NCBI RefSeq assembly: GCF_001675285.1
Contig: NZ_LSGQ01000001.1
Coordinates: 434,001 to 498,000, forward strand
Direction: 5' to 3'
Length of the DNA stretch: 64,000 nt
From: Elizabethkingia miricola
GTDB taxonomy: Bacteria; Bacteroidota; Bacteroidia; Flavobacteriales; Weeksellaceae
The position numbers and the translations under genes are program-made. The notes beneath the pieces are model-generated. The model made no database searches, was not told where the DNA came from, and worked only from the letters and a program-made list of their open reading frames with translations. Numbering within the stretch: the first letter of the stretch is position 1; every line of letters starts with the position of its first letter. This document shows, piece after piece, positions 1-9,130 of the stretch.

Positions 1-1
1 T

Positions 2-745
2 ACTTTTGGAGCGGAACTTGTTGCTTTTCCACAACATGGTGTTTACTATACAGATTCTGCACCATGGATGAAGGAAGCCGCTCAAATGGATATAGATTAT
101 ATCGGAGGTGTTGATCCATACAATGTAGACGGACAGATTGAAAAAACTATGGACTTTACAGTCCAGCTGGCTTTAGATCACAACAAAGGAATTGACATCC
201 ATTTGCATGAAACAGGAGAATCGGGTCTGAAAACAGTGGAATATCTGATTAACAAGGTAAATGAAAATCCTGTATTGAAAGGCAAAACTTTTTTGAGTCA
301 TTGTTTTGTTCTGGCAAAACTGGACAAAGTTAAACAGGAAGAAATCGCTGAAAAACTGGCTAATGCAAAGATCGGTATTATGTCCACAATTCCTTTCGGA
401 GGACTGATTATGCCTATACCTACATTATATAAATACGGTGTAAACATTGGTACCGGAAACGACAGCATCATAGACCACTGGAATACATGGGGAAGCGGAA
501 GCGTTTTGCAAAAAGCAAACCTTATGGCCCAGCTTTATGGCTATTCAACAGAGTTTTTACTTTCCAGAAGTTTAAAACTGGCAACTTACAATATATTACC
601 TCTGGATGATAAAGGTACACAACAATGGCCTAAAGCTGGAGATACAGCGGATGTTGTACTTGTAGACGCCAGCTGCTCCGCAGAAGCTGTATCCAGAATA
701 TCACCGGTAAAATCTCTAATCCATCAGGGAAATGTTGTTTTTTAG
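2..745 (+). CDS. Cytosine-deaminase-like amidohydrolase, 5'-truncated by window edge
   Basis: The reading frame is open to the left edge, so only the C-terminal ~247 residues are present. It is a close paralogue of the complete gene at 2546-3766. Both keep the metal-site segments HLHETGESG, SHCF/SHAF and GND-x-x-x-DHW that correspond to the second His, third His and catalytic Asp of the CodA-type amidohydrolase barrel. The family hydrolytically deaminates or hydrolyses cyclic amidines and amides; the substrate cannot be told from sequence. There is no signal peptide evidence because the N-terminus is missing. It is followed after 20 bases by the ankyrin lipoprotein on the same strand. The family assignment is firm, the substrate unknown. 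Confidence 0.8.
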   Translation, partial: TFGAELVAFPQHGVYYTDSAPWMKEAAQMDIDYIGGVDPYNVDGQIEKTMDFTVQLALDHNKGIDIHLHETGESGLKTVEYLINKVNENPVLKGKTFLSHCFVLAKLDKVKQEEIAEKLANAKIGIMSTIPFGGLIMPIPTLYKYGVNIGTGNDSIIDHWNTWGSGSVLQKANLMAQLYGYSTEFLLSRSLKLATYNILPLDDKGTQQWPKAGDTADVVLVDASCSAEAVSRISPVKSLIHQGNVVF

Positions 746-765
746 TCATCAGTAAAATAAAATAT

Positions 766-1428
766 ATGAGAGTCATTCTTTTTTTGCTTTCTTTTGGCAT
801 TCTAAGTAACTGCCACTCTCAGGTAAGAGAAGATAAAGTGGAAAGCATATCAATACATATTACAGACGCTGTCAAAAATAATCAGCCAGAACTATTTGAA
901 AAAGCCTTAAAAGAAGGAATTAACGTTAATACAGTAGATCAAAACAAGCGCTCTTTGCTACTCATCGCCACTATTTCCGGAGCAACAGATACCGCTAAAT
1001 TACTGGTTCGGTATGGTGCGAATGTCAATCAGCAGGATGATAAGTTAGACAGCCCTTTTTTGTATGCCGGAGCTACCGGACAAACTGAGCTTGTAAAATT
1101 ATACCTCGTTCATGGTGCCCGTTTTGATATTTTTAACCGATACTACGGAACAGCACTTATTCCGGCCAGTGAACGCGGACATGTAGAAACAGTAAGAGTA
1201 TTGGCTAATACAAAAAACTTCCCTATAAATCATGTCAACAGATTAGGCTGGACAGCTTTAATGGAAGCTGTGATTTTGGGTAACGGTGGTATAAAACATC
1301 AGCAGACAGTACAGATATTAAAAGATGCCGGGGCCGATCTTACTATTCCGGATCATGACGGAAGAACTCCTTTGCAACACGCAAAATCTTTAGGTTTTAA
1401 AGAAATTGTTAAAATACTCGAATCTTAG
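766..1428 (+). CDS. Ankyrin-repeat lipoprotein
   Basis: 220 residues. The N-terminus is a short hydrophobic signal ending in a lipobox-like LSNC at about residues 13-16, so the mature protein is probably lipid-anchored in the periplasm or outer membrane. The rest is made of about five ankyrin repeats (NVNTVDQNKRSLLLIATISG, GANVNQQDD..SPFLYAG, HGARFD.., GWTALMEAV, GADLTIPDHDGRTPLQHA), a protein-protein interaction scaffold. It sits 20 bases after the upstream amidohydrolase and could be cotranscribed. Ankyrin lipoproteins next to enzymes often act as inhibitors or stabilisers of the neighbour; that link is only inference here. Confidence 0.8.
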   Translation: MRVILFLLSFGILSNCHSQVREDKVESISIHITDAVKNNQPELFEKALKEGINVNTVDQNKRSLLLIATISGATDTAKLLVRYGANVNQQDDKLDSPFLYAGATGQTELVKLYLVHGARFDIFNRYYGTALIPASERGHVETVRVLANTKNFPINHVNRLGWTALMEAVILGNGGIKHQQTVQILKDAGADLTIPDHDGRTPLQHAKSLGFKEIVKILES

Positions 1429-1613
1429 AATTCTCCTGAATGTGATATTCTAAAGTTTTTTTCATCCATGCAGAAATACTGAGACAGTTTAGATTGATAT
1501 TGTATAAATCATGTTTCTGCGTGGATTTTAAGATTCATACATATCACAATTCAACATAAAAATATCACTAAATACTATAAAAAATCACTATTTTTAAAAA
1601 TAAAATAGCGCAT

Positions 1614-2465
1614 ATGAATGATCAGTCCGATCATTTTCCTGTATTAGGTATTCAGGAGTTCAATCAGGGAATTCCTGCCGATTGTGATTTACTCTTCCAT
1701 GAATTGCATGGAGAGAGATCTATTGACTCTCCCCATAAACACGATTTTTTTATTATTCTGTTATTCAAAAATGGTGAAGGTGTTCACAATATAGATTTTA
1801 TCGACTATTCTTTATCAGATTATCAGGTTCATCTTTTATTTCCGGAGCAGGTACACCAATGGAAAATAAAACCAGAGACTATAGGTTATCAGCTTATGAT
1901 AGGCCGAACTTTATTTGAAGGAATGTCTCCTTCACTGCGTTTCCCACTGGCTTATTACCATAAACATCCTGTTATCAGTATTTCAGAAGAAGAATTCAGA
2001 ACACTGCTCTATGAATTCAGTGCTATCCGCAAAGAATTGGAAACAACACCTATTCTATGGGATGTTATCAGCACCCGTTGCAAACTTATTGCACTTATTC
2101 TTAGCCGGATTGCTGAGGGTATTTTTAATGATTTTAAAATATACAGTTCCTCCCCTCTGTTATCAAAATTTCTTGATCTAACGGATCAGTTTTTCAGACA
2201 GGAACGTTCTGTTAACTTTTATGCAGACAAGCTAAGTATCTCCCCTAATTACCTCAACATTATCTGCAAAAAGCACCTGAATACATCTGCATCATCGATC
2301 ATCCAGAACCGTACCTTATTAGAGGCCAAAAGACTCTTGATGTCTACTGATATATCTGTAAAAGAAATTGTATACGAGCTAGGTTTTTATGACCACGCCA
2401 GCTTTTCCAAGTTTTTCAAGATGCATACCGAAATGACTCCTTCACAGTTCAAGGAGAAGAAATAA
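1614..2465 (+). CDS. AraC-family transcriptional regulator
   Basis: 283 residues. An N-terminal cupin-like sensor half (His/Pro-rich start, HKHDFFIILLF) is followed by a C-terminal pair of HTH motifs at about 185-280. The second HTH carries the typical AraC signature (VKEIVYELGFYDHASFSKFF, then TPSQFK). It lies 80 bases upstream of the second amidohydrolase on the same strand and between two paralogous amidohydrolases, so local control of these genes by a small ligand is the likely role. The ligand is unknown. A 185-base AT-rich leader precedes the gene and holds no recognisable gene. Confidence 0.88.
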   Translation: MNDQSDHFPVLGIQEFNQGIPADCDLLFHELHGERSIDSPHKHDFFIILLFKNGEGVHNIDFIDYSLSDYQVHLLFPEQVHQWKIKPETIGYQLMIGRTLFEGMSPSLRFPLAYYHKHPVISISEEEFRTLLYEFSAIRKELETTPILWDVISTRCKLIALILSRIAEGIFNDFKIYSSSPLLSKFLDLTDQFFRQERSVNFYADKLSISPNYLNIICKKHLNTSASSIIQNRTLLEAKRLLMSTDISVKEIVYELGFYDHASFSKFFKMHTEMTPSQFKEKK

Positions 2466-2545
2466 ATTATACACCACAAAGCATAATCTGTACACCTTCC
2501 GCAAAAGCTGGGTGTAATAACTTTGTCATTGTTAATTACATTCCT

Positions 2546-3766
2546 ATGTCACAAACAAATAATTATACTTTAAAAAACGTTCTTTTAGAAACCGGCTTTG
2601 AATATGATCAGAAAGAGGTTATCAGAACTAAAACAGATCTTTTCTGCGTAGAAATTGAAAACAATATAATAAAGGCTGTTACCCCCAACAATCCTCATGC
2701 AAAAGCTATAGATGCCAAAAAGCGTCTGATGCTTCCTGCATTTAAGGATATGCATATTCATATCGACAAAACATTATTCGGACTACCATGGAAAGCCGTT
2801 TCGCAAACCAGAAGAACCGTAAAGGATATGATTGCCTATGAACAAAAAATTATCCCTGAATTACTAAAGACTTCTACAGAACGTGCAGAAAAACTGATAG
2901 CGTTTACACAATCTTATGGCACTCATTATGCCAGAACACATTTTAATGTAGACCCTACTTCCGGATTAAAATCTCTGGAACATCTGGAACTGGCATTAAA
3001 GAACAAAAAAGATTCTTTTCAGGCAGAATTAGTGGCCTTTCCTCAACATGGTATATACTATACCAATACAGCCTCTTTAATGAAAGATGTCGCTCAGCTA
3101 AAAAGTGTTGATTTTATTGGCGGCTTAGATCCTTTCAGCATAGACGGTAGCATTGAAAAGCAAATGGATTTTATTGTACAACTGGCTTTGGATAACCATA
3201 AAGGAATAGACATCCACCTTCATGAGACGGGAGAATCGGGAATAAAAACAATAGAATTTTTGATTAATAAAGCACTGGAAAATCCGGAACTGAGAGGCAA
3301 GACATTTGTGAGTCATGCCTTTGCATTAGGACATCTTTCTTCTGCTGAAACAGAGAAAATAGCGGAGCGACTGGCAGCAGCACAAGTGGGAATCGCCTCT
3401 TCTATACCATTCAAAAATACTATTATGCCTATTCCTACCCTAATGAAGCATGGTGTAAATCTATTAATCGGTAATGATAATGTACAGGATCATTGGGGAA
3501 CCTTTGGTTCAGGCAATATGCTTCAAAAAGCAAAACTGGCTGCCGAACTCTATGGTTACGGAACCGAATACAATCTTTCCAGAATGCTAAAACTGGCAAC
3601 CCAAAATATTACCCCTCTGGATGATAAAGGAAATATGCAGTGGCCAAAAGCCGGAGCAGCTGCCAATATTGTTTTGGTAGATGCCAGCTGTTCTGCTGAA
3701 GCGGTTTCCAGGATGGCTCCCGTTCATTCTCTAATCCATGAAGGGAATCTTATTTTTCAAAAATAA
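2546..3766 (+). CDS. Cytosine-deaminase-like amidohydrolase
   Basis: 406 residues, full length for the CodA/AtzC-like amidohydrolase group. Visible active-site segments are DMHIHIDKT (His70, His72), HLHETGESG (His224, His226, Glu227), SHAF (His257) and GNDNVQDHW (Asp311), the metal-binding and proton-transfer residues of the barrel. No signal peptide is seen, so a cytoplasmic enzyme is expected. It is a tandem paralogue of the partial gene at the window start, separated from it by the ankyrin and AraC genes, which indicates a local duplication with insertion between the copies. The substrate (cytosine, other cyclic amidine, or lactam) cannot be decided. Confidence 0.85.
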   Translation: MSQTNNYTLKNVLLETGFEYDQKEVIRTKTDLFCVEIENNIIKAVTPNNPHAKAIDAKKRLMLPAFKDMHIHIDKTLFGLPWKAVSQTRRTVKDMIAYEQKIIPELLKTSTERAEKLIAFTQSYGTHYARTHFNVDPTSGLKSLEHLELALKNKKDSFQAELVAFPQHGIYYTNTASLMKDVAQLKSVDFIGGLDPFSIDGSIEKQMDFIVQLALDNHKGIDIHLHETGESGIKTIEFLINKALENPELRGKTFVSHAFALGHLSSAETEKIAERLAAAQVGIASSIPFKNTIMPIPTLMKHGVNLLIGNDNVQDHWGTFGSGNMLQKAKLAAELYGYGTEYNLSRMLKLATQNITPLDDKGNMQWPKAGAAANIVLVDASCSAEAVSRMAPVHSLIHEGNLIFQK

Positions 3767-3803
3767 ATCAGTTTGTGAGTAACTCATAATGAGTAGTTAA
3801 AAT

Positions 3804-3863
3804 AAATTTCCGTATTTTTCCGCCCTAATGGAGCTAAAAGTTCTGGAAAAAATACGGAAATTT
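3804..3863. repeat. Long intergenic hairpin between amidohydrolase and topB
   Basis: A 16-base arm at 3804-3819 is the exact complement of 3848-3863, extended by CC/GG with one bulged A, around a loop of about 25 bases. AT-rich stems of this length with T/A runs can serve as bidirectional transcript ends. The position right after the amidohydrolase stop and 20 bases before topB fits a terminator, but a REP-like palindrome is equally possible. Confidence 0.6.
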
Positions 3864-3884
3864 GCATCCCCTTAATTGACTCTC

Positions 3885-5993
3885 ATGAAGTTGTGTATTG
3901 CCGAAAAACCAAGTGTAGCTAAAGATATCGCCAAAGTATTAGGTGCTAATACTCCTATGCAGGGTTATTTTGAAGGCAATGGCTACTGGGTAACCTGGAC
4001 CTTTGGTCATTTATGCACACTTAAAGAGCCTCATGATTACGGTCCCCAGTACAAATCCTGGAATTTAATTTTTCTTCCAATCATCCCGCAAAATTTTGGT
4101 ATAAAACTTATTTCCAATGGCGGTGTACAAAAACAATTTAAGGTTATTGAAAAATTAGTCGGCGACTGTGAAGAAGTAATAAACTGTGGTGATGCCGGCC
4201 AGGAAGGAGAATTGATACAAAGATGGGTATTACAAAAAGCAAAATGCAATAAACCGGTAAAAAGATTATGGATTTCTTCACTTACCGAAGATGCTATAAA
4301 AGAAGGCTTTGCAAGCCTTAAGCCAGCTGAAGACTATAAAAACCTATATCTTGCCGGCAATGCCCGTGCTATAGGAGACTGGCTGTTGGGCATAAATGCA
4401 ACCCGATTATTTACCAAGAAATTTGGTGGAAACAAGGCTGTTCTTTCTATCGGGAGGGTACAAACTCCAACACTGGCTATGCTGGTACAGCGACAAAAAG
4501 AAATAGATGCTTTCCAAACGGAGGAATACTGGGAACTGAAAACGACTTATCGGGAAGTATTATTTAATGCGGCTATCGATCGTTTAAAAACGCAGGAAAA
4601 AGCAGAAAAAGGGCTGGAATATCTGAAGCAGCATCCTTTTGAAATCGTTTCATTTGAAATTAAAGAGGGAAAAGAAAAGAACCCGCGTCTTTTTGACCTT
4701 ACCGGATTACAGGTGGAAGCCAATAGAAAATATGGCTTCTCCGCAGAAAGCACACTGAAGTATATCCAGAGTCTATACGAAAAAAAGCATACTACCTATC
4801 CACGTGTAGATACCACCTACTTATCTGAAAGTTTATATCCCAAAATTGGCGGTATTCTGCGCAGTATGCATTTTTACAGAGAATATACAGAATCTTTACT
4901 ATCACAGCCTATACCTATGTCCAAAACGGTATTCGATGATACCAAGGTAACGGATCACCACGCAATTATTCCGACAGAGGTACCACCTTCACAAAACCTG
5001 AGTAAGGAAGAGAAACTTATCTATGATCTGGTAGCCCGAAGATTTATTGCGGTATTCTACCCGGAATGTAAAATATCCAATACATTGGTAGAAGGAAAAG
5101 TTGGTACCATACCTTTCAAAGCAAACGGAAAGCAGATATTGGAACCCGGCTGGCGAATTGTTTATGCCAAGGATAAAAAGGAAAGCTCTGAAAAAAATAA
5201 AGAAGAAGAGCAAAATATTCCTGAGTTTAAAGTTGGCGAAAGTGGAGAGCATATTCCAATGATTCATCAGGGAAAAACATCACCTCCAAAACCCTATACC
5301 GAAGCTACATTGCTACGGGCTATGGAAACTGCAGGAAAGCAGGTTGAGGATGAAGAGTTACGCGAATTAATGAAAAACAATGGTATCGGGAGACCTTCTA
5401 CCCGTGCGAATATTATTGAAACGCTCTTCAAAAGAAAATATATTGACAAAAAGAAAAAGAACCTATACGCAACTACAACAGGTATAGAACTTATTGATAC
5501 TATTGAGGATGAACTTCTGAAAAGTCCCGAACTTACGGGGGAATGGGAATTTAAATTACGAAAAATAGAAAGCGGAACATATGAGGCCAACCATTTCAAG
5601 GAAGAACTGATTCAAATGGTTACAGATCTTACCCGGAAAGTTATTAATGAAAAAGCCAAGGTGATATCGCTACACCAGATCCCGGAAGTTAAAGAGAAAA
5701 AAGAAAGAGCTCCGAGAAAAAGTACAGTTATTGAATGGGAGCAGGAAAAGTGCCCTAAATGTAAAGATCAGCACTTGATGAAAGGCAAAACTGCTATTGG
5801 CTGTTCCGATTTTAAAAATTGTGGTTTCAAAGTTCCTTTCATTTTGTTTGGTAAGAAAATTACCGAAAAACAAATACAAGATTTAGTTTCAAAAGGAAAG
5901 ACGTCTAAACTAAAAGGTTTCTCAGAGCATCCTGCAGACCTGAAAGAAGGTACTCTGTCACTTGATGAAAACTTTAATATACAGTTAGCATAA
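3885..5993 (+). CDS. topB: DNA topoisomerase III (type IA)
   Basis: 702 residues. It relaxes and decatenates DNA by transient single-strand cleavage. The N-terminal TOPRIM fold shows LCIAEKPSVAKDIAKVLG and, further on, NCGDAGQEGEL (acidic metal site). The active-site segment TYPRVDTTYLS places the catalytic tyrosine near residue 305, and GRVQTPTLAML is the conserved binding segment before it. The C-terminus has a CPKC..C..C zinc ribbon (about 625-650) and a final basic repeat. The ATG at 3885 is chosen over an in-frame TTG nine bases upstream because MKLCIAEKPSVA is the usual N-terminus of the family. The gene is flanked by hairpins on both sides and appears monocistronic. Confidence 0.95.
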   Translation: MKLCIAEKPSVAKDIAKVLGANTPMQGYFEGNGYWVTWTFGHLCTLKEPHDYGPQYKSWNLIFLPIIPQNFGIKLISNGGVQKQFKVIEKLVGDCEEVINCGDAGQEGELIQRWVLQKAKCNKPVKRLWISSLTEDAIKEGFASLKPAEDYKNLYLAGNARAIGDWLLGINATRLFTKKFGGNKAVLSIGRVQTPTLAMLVQRQKEIDAFQTEEYWELKTTYREVLFNAAIDRLKTQEKAEKGLEYLKQHPFEIVSFEIKEGKEKNPRLFDLTGLQVEANRKYGFSAESTLKYIQSLYEKKHTTYPRVDTTYLSESLYPKIGGILRSMHFYREYTESLLSQPIPMSKTVFDDTKVTDHHAIIPTEVPPSQNLSKEEKLIYDLVARRFIAVFYPECKISNTLVEGKVGTIPFKANGKQILEPGWRIVYAKDKKESSEKNKEEEQNIPEFKVGESGEHIPMIHQGKTSPPKPYTEATLLRAMETAGKQVEDEELRELMKNNGIGRPSTRANIIETLFKRKYIDKKKKNLYATTTGIELIDTIEDELLKSPELTGEWEFKLRKIESGTYEANHFKEELIQMVTDLTRKVINEKAKVISLHQIPEVKEKKERAPRKSTVIEWEQEKCPKCKDQHLMKGKTAIGCSDFKNCGFKVPFILFGKKITEKQIQDLVSKGKTSKLKGFSEHPADLKEGTLSLDENFNIQLA

Positions 5994-5997
5994 ATGA

Positions 5998-6027
5998 AAT
6001 AGCCAGAATAAGTTCTGGCTATTTTAT
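5998..6027. terminator. Hairpin terminator after topB, shared with convergent peptide gene
   Basis: An 11-base stem (5998-6008 with 6013-6023), 4-base loop TAAG, followed by TTA-rich DNA on the plus strand. It lies between the topB stop and the end of the convergent small peptide gene at 6039, so it can stop both transcripts. Confidence 0.75.
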
Positions 6028-6038
6028 TAGTTAAAGAT

Positions 6039-6209
6039 TTAGTCAAGGATTGGTGGATCACAAAGATATGGTCTTGGCCCTGTATTAGGTCCTCGTCTGC
6101 AAGCCCCATTTGAACAACATTCTCCTGGTCCACAGCCATCCATGCAACTACGCAAACCTCCGGCAACAGATCTCAGATTTTCTCTGGAAAGTTTTTTTAA
6201 ATTTTTCAT
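6039..6209 (-). CDS. Double-glycine leader, cysteine-rich peptide (bacteriocin-like)
   Basis: A 56-residue open frame on the minus strand. It starts MKNLKKLSRENLRSVAGG, the double-glycine type leader found on many small Bacteroidota secreted peptides, followed by a 38-residue core with five cysteines (CMDGCGPGECC, GAC, LC), rich in Gly and Pro. Family knowledge: such leaders are cut after GG by C39-peptidase ABC exporters; no such exporter is visible nearby. The core could be a bacteriocin or a signalling peptide; its function is not known. The 236-base stretch upstream, up to the symporter gene, contains only AT-rich promoter DNA. The gene runs convergent to topB and shares its terminator. 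Confidence 0.7.
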   Translation of the reverse strand: MKNLKKLSRENLRSVAGGLRSCMDGCGPGECCSNGACRRGPNTGPRPYLCDPPILD

Positions 6210-6393
6210 AATATTTTATTTTAGATTGGTTGTTGAGTTAATTATTATAAATCCAAATATATAAGATCTACAATTTTAAAACTTTACTAAAATATATTTT
6301 TTTATATTAATATCATAAACATTTTTAAACTATTTCAATTTTAAGTGAATTAATGGTAACTCCAGAGCATTTATTTATTTCATTTTAAAGTTC

Positions 6394-6425
6394 TTCGTCT
6401 GTATATTCAAAAAAAACTACATTTG
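6394..6425 (+). promoter_or_regulatory. Bacteroidota-type promoter of the symporter gene
   Basis: The -7 element TACATTTG (6418-6425) matches TAnnTTTG, with a weak -33 TTCG at 6394-6397, spacing 20. The GTG that could serve as start lies inside the -7 element, so translation must begin downstream at the ATG 6446. Confidence 0.6.
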
Positions 6426-6445
6426 TGAAATTTAAAATTTCATTA

Positions 6446-7882
6446 ATGTCACCAGTTGTACTGTTATTAATTGTTTTCGCCTATTTCGCTATTTTACTCT
6501 ACGTTTCGTACAGAACCGGAAAGGGAAGTAATAATGAAAGTTTTTTTATCGGAAACCGTAACAGCAACTGGATGCTTGTTGCCTTCGGGATGATTGGTAC
6601 CTCTTTATCCGGTGTTACATTTGTGAGCGTACCAGGTGCCGTTGGTAAAGATAATTTTGGCTACTTACAGATTACACTGGGATATCTTATAGGCTATATT
6701 ATTATCGCTTATGTACTTCTTCCACTCTACTACCGTTTAAAACTCACCTCTATATACAGTTACCTGCAACAGCGAATGGGAAAATTATCCGAAAAAACCG
6801 GAGCTACAATTTTCATTATTTCCCGTTTAGTAGGTGCTACTGCGAGGCTTTATCTTGTTGTTAATATCCTGCAGATGACAATTCTGGATAAACTAGGTGT
6901 TCCTTTTATTGCTACAACTATTATTATCCTTGGAATGATTATCCTGTACACCTATGAAGGTGGTGTAAAAACTATTGTATGGACAGATACACTCCAAACT
7001 TCCTGCATGCTGGGCGGATTAATTATCTGCACAATTTATATGCTTTCTCATATGGGGCTAAGTGTAGGTGAAAGCTTTACAGCAATGCATGAAAAGGGTT
7101 ATACTCAAATATTCGGTACAGATCCTATGGAGAAGAATTTCTTTATTAAACAGATTATTGCCGGCGCTTTTATTACGATAACCATGACGGGTATAGACCA
7201 GGAAATGATGCAGAAAAGCCTTTCTGTGACCAACCTGAAAGACTCTCAGAAAAATATGGTAAGCCTTGGTTTTATTATGCTTGTGGTTATTGGACTTTTC
7301 CTTTATATGGGTGGATTATTACATCTGTATGGCGCCAGAGAAAATGTTGCAGCTGTTGGAGATGGCTTGTTTCCGGCTATAGCCCTGGAGCATATGTCTC
7401 CTGTAATTTCTGTTATCTTTATTATTGCCTTAATCTCCGCTTTATTTCCAAGTGCAGATGGTGCTATGACAGCCCTAACCTCCTCTTTCTGTATTGACAT
7501 TCTGAATATTAAAAACAAAGGCTGGGAAGAAAAAAAGCAGGAAAAAGTAAGAAAAAGAGTACACATTATTGTTGCCATATCTTTCCTTATTATGGTACTT
7601 GTCTTTAAATGGATTAATGACAGTTCCATGATCGGGATAATCTTGAAATTAGCAGGCTTTACATACGGACCACTATTAGGTTTATTCGTCTTCGGAATAT
7701 TCACAAAATACAAAGTCAAAGACCATTTGGTTCCTTATGTATGTATTGCAGCACCTGTGATCAGTTATTTTATAGACAAGTATCAGGAGCAGATTTTCGG
7801 AGATTTTAAAATAGGATTAGAACTATTGCTTATCAATGGATTGCTAACCTTTATAGGATTATTCCTCATCAGAAAGAAATAA
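6446..7882 (+). CDS. Sodium:solute symporter (SSS family)
   Basis: 478 residues with about 13 hydrophobic segments, the layout of the SSS/SLC5 family, which couples Na+ entry to uptake of a small solute across the inner membrane. Segments typical of the family are the N-terminal GKGSNNESFFIGNRNSNWM, GMIGTSLSGVTFVSVPG, GGVKTIVWTDTLQT and a central TMTGIDQEMMQ. The substrate cannot be read from sequence. The ATG at 6446 is preferred over the GTG at 6425 because the latter overlaps the promoter -7 box. The next gene is convergent, 7 bases beyond the stop. Confidence 0.9.
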   Translation: MSPVVLLLIVFAYFAILLYVSYRTGKGSNNESFFIGNRNSNWMLVAFGMIGTSLSGVTFVSVPGAVGKDNFGYLQITLGYLIGYIIIAYVLLPLYYRLKLTSIYSYLQQRMGKLSEKTGATIFIISRLVGATARLYLVVNILQMTILDKLGVPFIATTIIILGMIILYTYEGGVKTIVWTDTLQTSCMLGGLIICTIYMLSHMGLSVGESFTAMHEKGYTQIFGTDPMEKNFFIKQIIAGAFITITMTGIDQEMMQKSLSVTNLKDSQKNMVSLGFIMLVVIGLFLYMGGLLHLYGARENVAAVGDGLFPAIALEHMSPVISVIFIIALISALFPSADGAMTALTSSFCIDILNIKNKGWEEKKQEKVRKRVHIIVAISFLIMVLVFKWINDSSMIGIILKLAGFTYGPLLGLFVFGIFTKYKVKDHLVPYVCIAAPVISYFIDKYQEQIFGDFKIGLELLLINGLLTFIGLFLIRKK

Positions 7883-7889
7883 AATCTTA

Positions 7890-9119
7890 TTATTCGTACC
7901 TCAATGCATCTATAGGATCCAGGCGCGAAGCTTTTTGGGCAGGATAATAACCGAAGAAAACACCGGTAACCGCACATACAAAGAATGAAATAAGAATTGA
8001 AGATTCAGTAATATAAGTAGGCCATGCAAGAAATACAGTAACAATCTCTGAGACTGCAATTCCTAATATTACACCAATAATCCCACCTGTAAGGCTTATC
8101 AGCACAGCTTCTATAAGAAACTGCAGCAATATATCTTTACCTCTGGCTCCGATAGACATACGCAAACCTATTTCTTTTGTTCTCTCTGTAACGGAAACAT
8201 ACATAATGTTCATAATACCAATTCCGCCTACAATAAGAGAAATTCCTGCAATAGCAGATAACAATACAGTAAGCAACTGACTTGTAGACCCCATTGTAGA
8301 GATTAATTCGGCTTGTGTACGTATACTGAAGTCATCATTGGTGCCATCCGGATTTAGTTTATGCTGCTTTCTCAATATTTGTGATATTTCGTCACTGGCT
8401 TGTTGCGAAACATCTGCTGTAGCAGAAGAAGCATAAATGGTCTGCACATAGGTAATTCCTAAAAATCTTCTCTGAACAGTATTAAACGGTGCTATAATAA
8501 CATCATCCTGATCCTGCCCAAATGCGTTTGCTCCTTTAGCTTCTAGCACACCAATTACTTTCATCGGCACTTTATTAAAACGGATAATACTTCCTACAGG
8601 ACTTTCCCCATTAGGAAAAAGATTACCCACAACTGTTTGTCCCAAAAGACAAACTTTATTGGAAGATGTTACATCCTTAGGTGTAAATAACATTCCGTCT
8701 GATACATTCCAGTCTCTTATATTAAAATAATCTGCATTAACTCCCTGTAACTGTGTAGGCCAGTTATTAGCTCCGCTTATCGATTGTCCGTTGGTCTGTA
8801 CTGCAGGTGATACATAAGAAACATCAGAAGCTCCTTTTGCTATAGCATCAACATCTGCTGGTTTCAGGGACTGTAATCCGGTAGCACCAATCCTTGCTCC
8901 ACCAGAGACATTTACATTACTGGTTGGCCGTATTGTAATCATATTAGATCCCATGGAGGACAGCTGATCGCTGATACTTTTTTTAGAACCTTCCCCTATA
9001 GCCGTCATAGCTATAACCGAAGCTACACCGATAATAATACCCAGCATAGTAAGGAAAGCTCTTAGCTTATTTCTGAGAAGGGCCTTCCATGCAATTCTAA
9101 AAAGGTTTACAAGGTTCAT
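7890..9119 (-). CDS. MacB-type ABC transporter permease
   Basis: 409 residues. It has the fold order of MacB membrane subunits: N-terminal TM helix after FRIAWKALLRNKLRAFLTMLGIIIGVAS, a large periplasmic MacB_PCD domain (about 45-240), then three C-terminal TM helices of the FtsX domain (GGIGIMNIMYVSVTERTKEIGLRMSIGAR). It moves substrates or conformational force from the periplasmic side to an adaptor and TolC-type channel. It is the last gene of the minus-strand operon TolC-MacA-ATPase-permease, 11 bases after the ATPase. The substrate is unknown; macrolides, siderophores or lipids are possible. Confidence 0.9.
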   Translation of the reverse strand: MNLVNLFRIAWKALLRNKLRAFLTMLGIIIGVASVIAMTAIGEGSKKSISDQLSSMGSNMITIRPTSNVNVSGGARIGATGLQSLKPADVDAIAKGASDVSYVSPAVQTNGQSISGANNWPTQLQGVNADYFNIRDWNVSDGMLFTPKDVTSSNKVCLLGQTVVGNLFPNGESPVGSIIRFNKVPMKVIGVLEAKGANAFGQDQDDVIIAPFNTVQRRFLGITYVQTIYASSATADVSQQASDEISQILRKQHKLNPDGTNDDFSIRTQAELISTMGSTSQLLTVLLSAIAGISLIVGGIGIMNIMYVSVTERTKEIGLRMSIGARGKDILLQFLIEAVLISLTGGIIGVILGIAVSEIVTVFLAWPTYITESSILISFFVCAVTGVFFGYYPAQKASRLDPIDALRYE

Positions 9120-9130
9120 TTTACCGTTTG

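Noticed and set aside
5768-6166. 132-codon minus-strand frame over the end of topB
   Set aside because: It overlaps topB in antisense and lacks any coherent domain; the double-glycine peptide frame in the same area is far more convincing.
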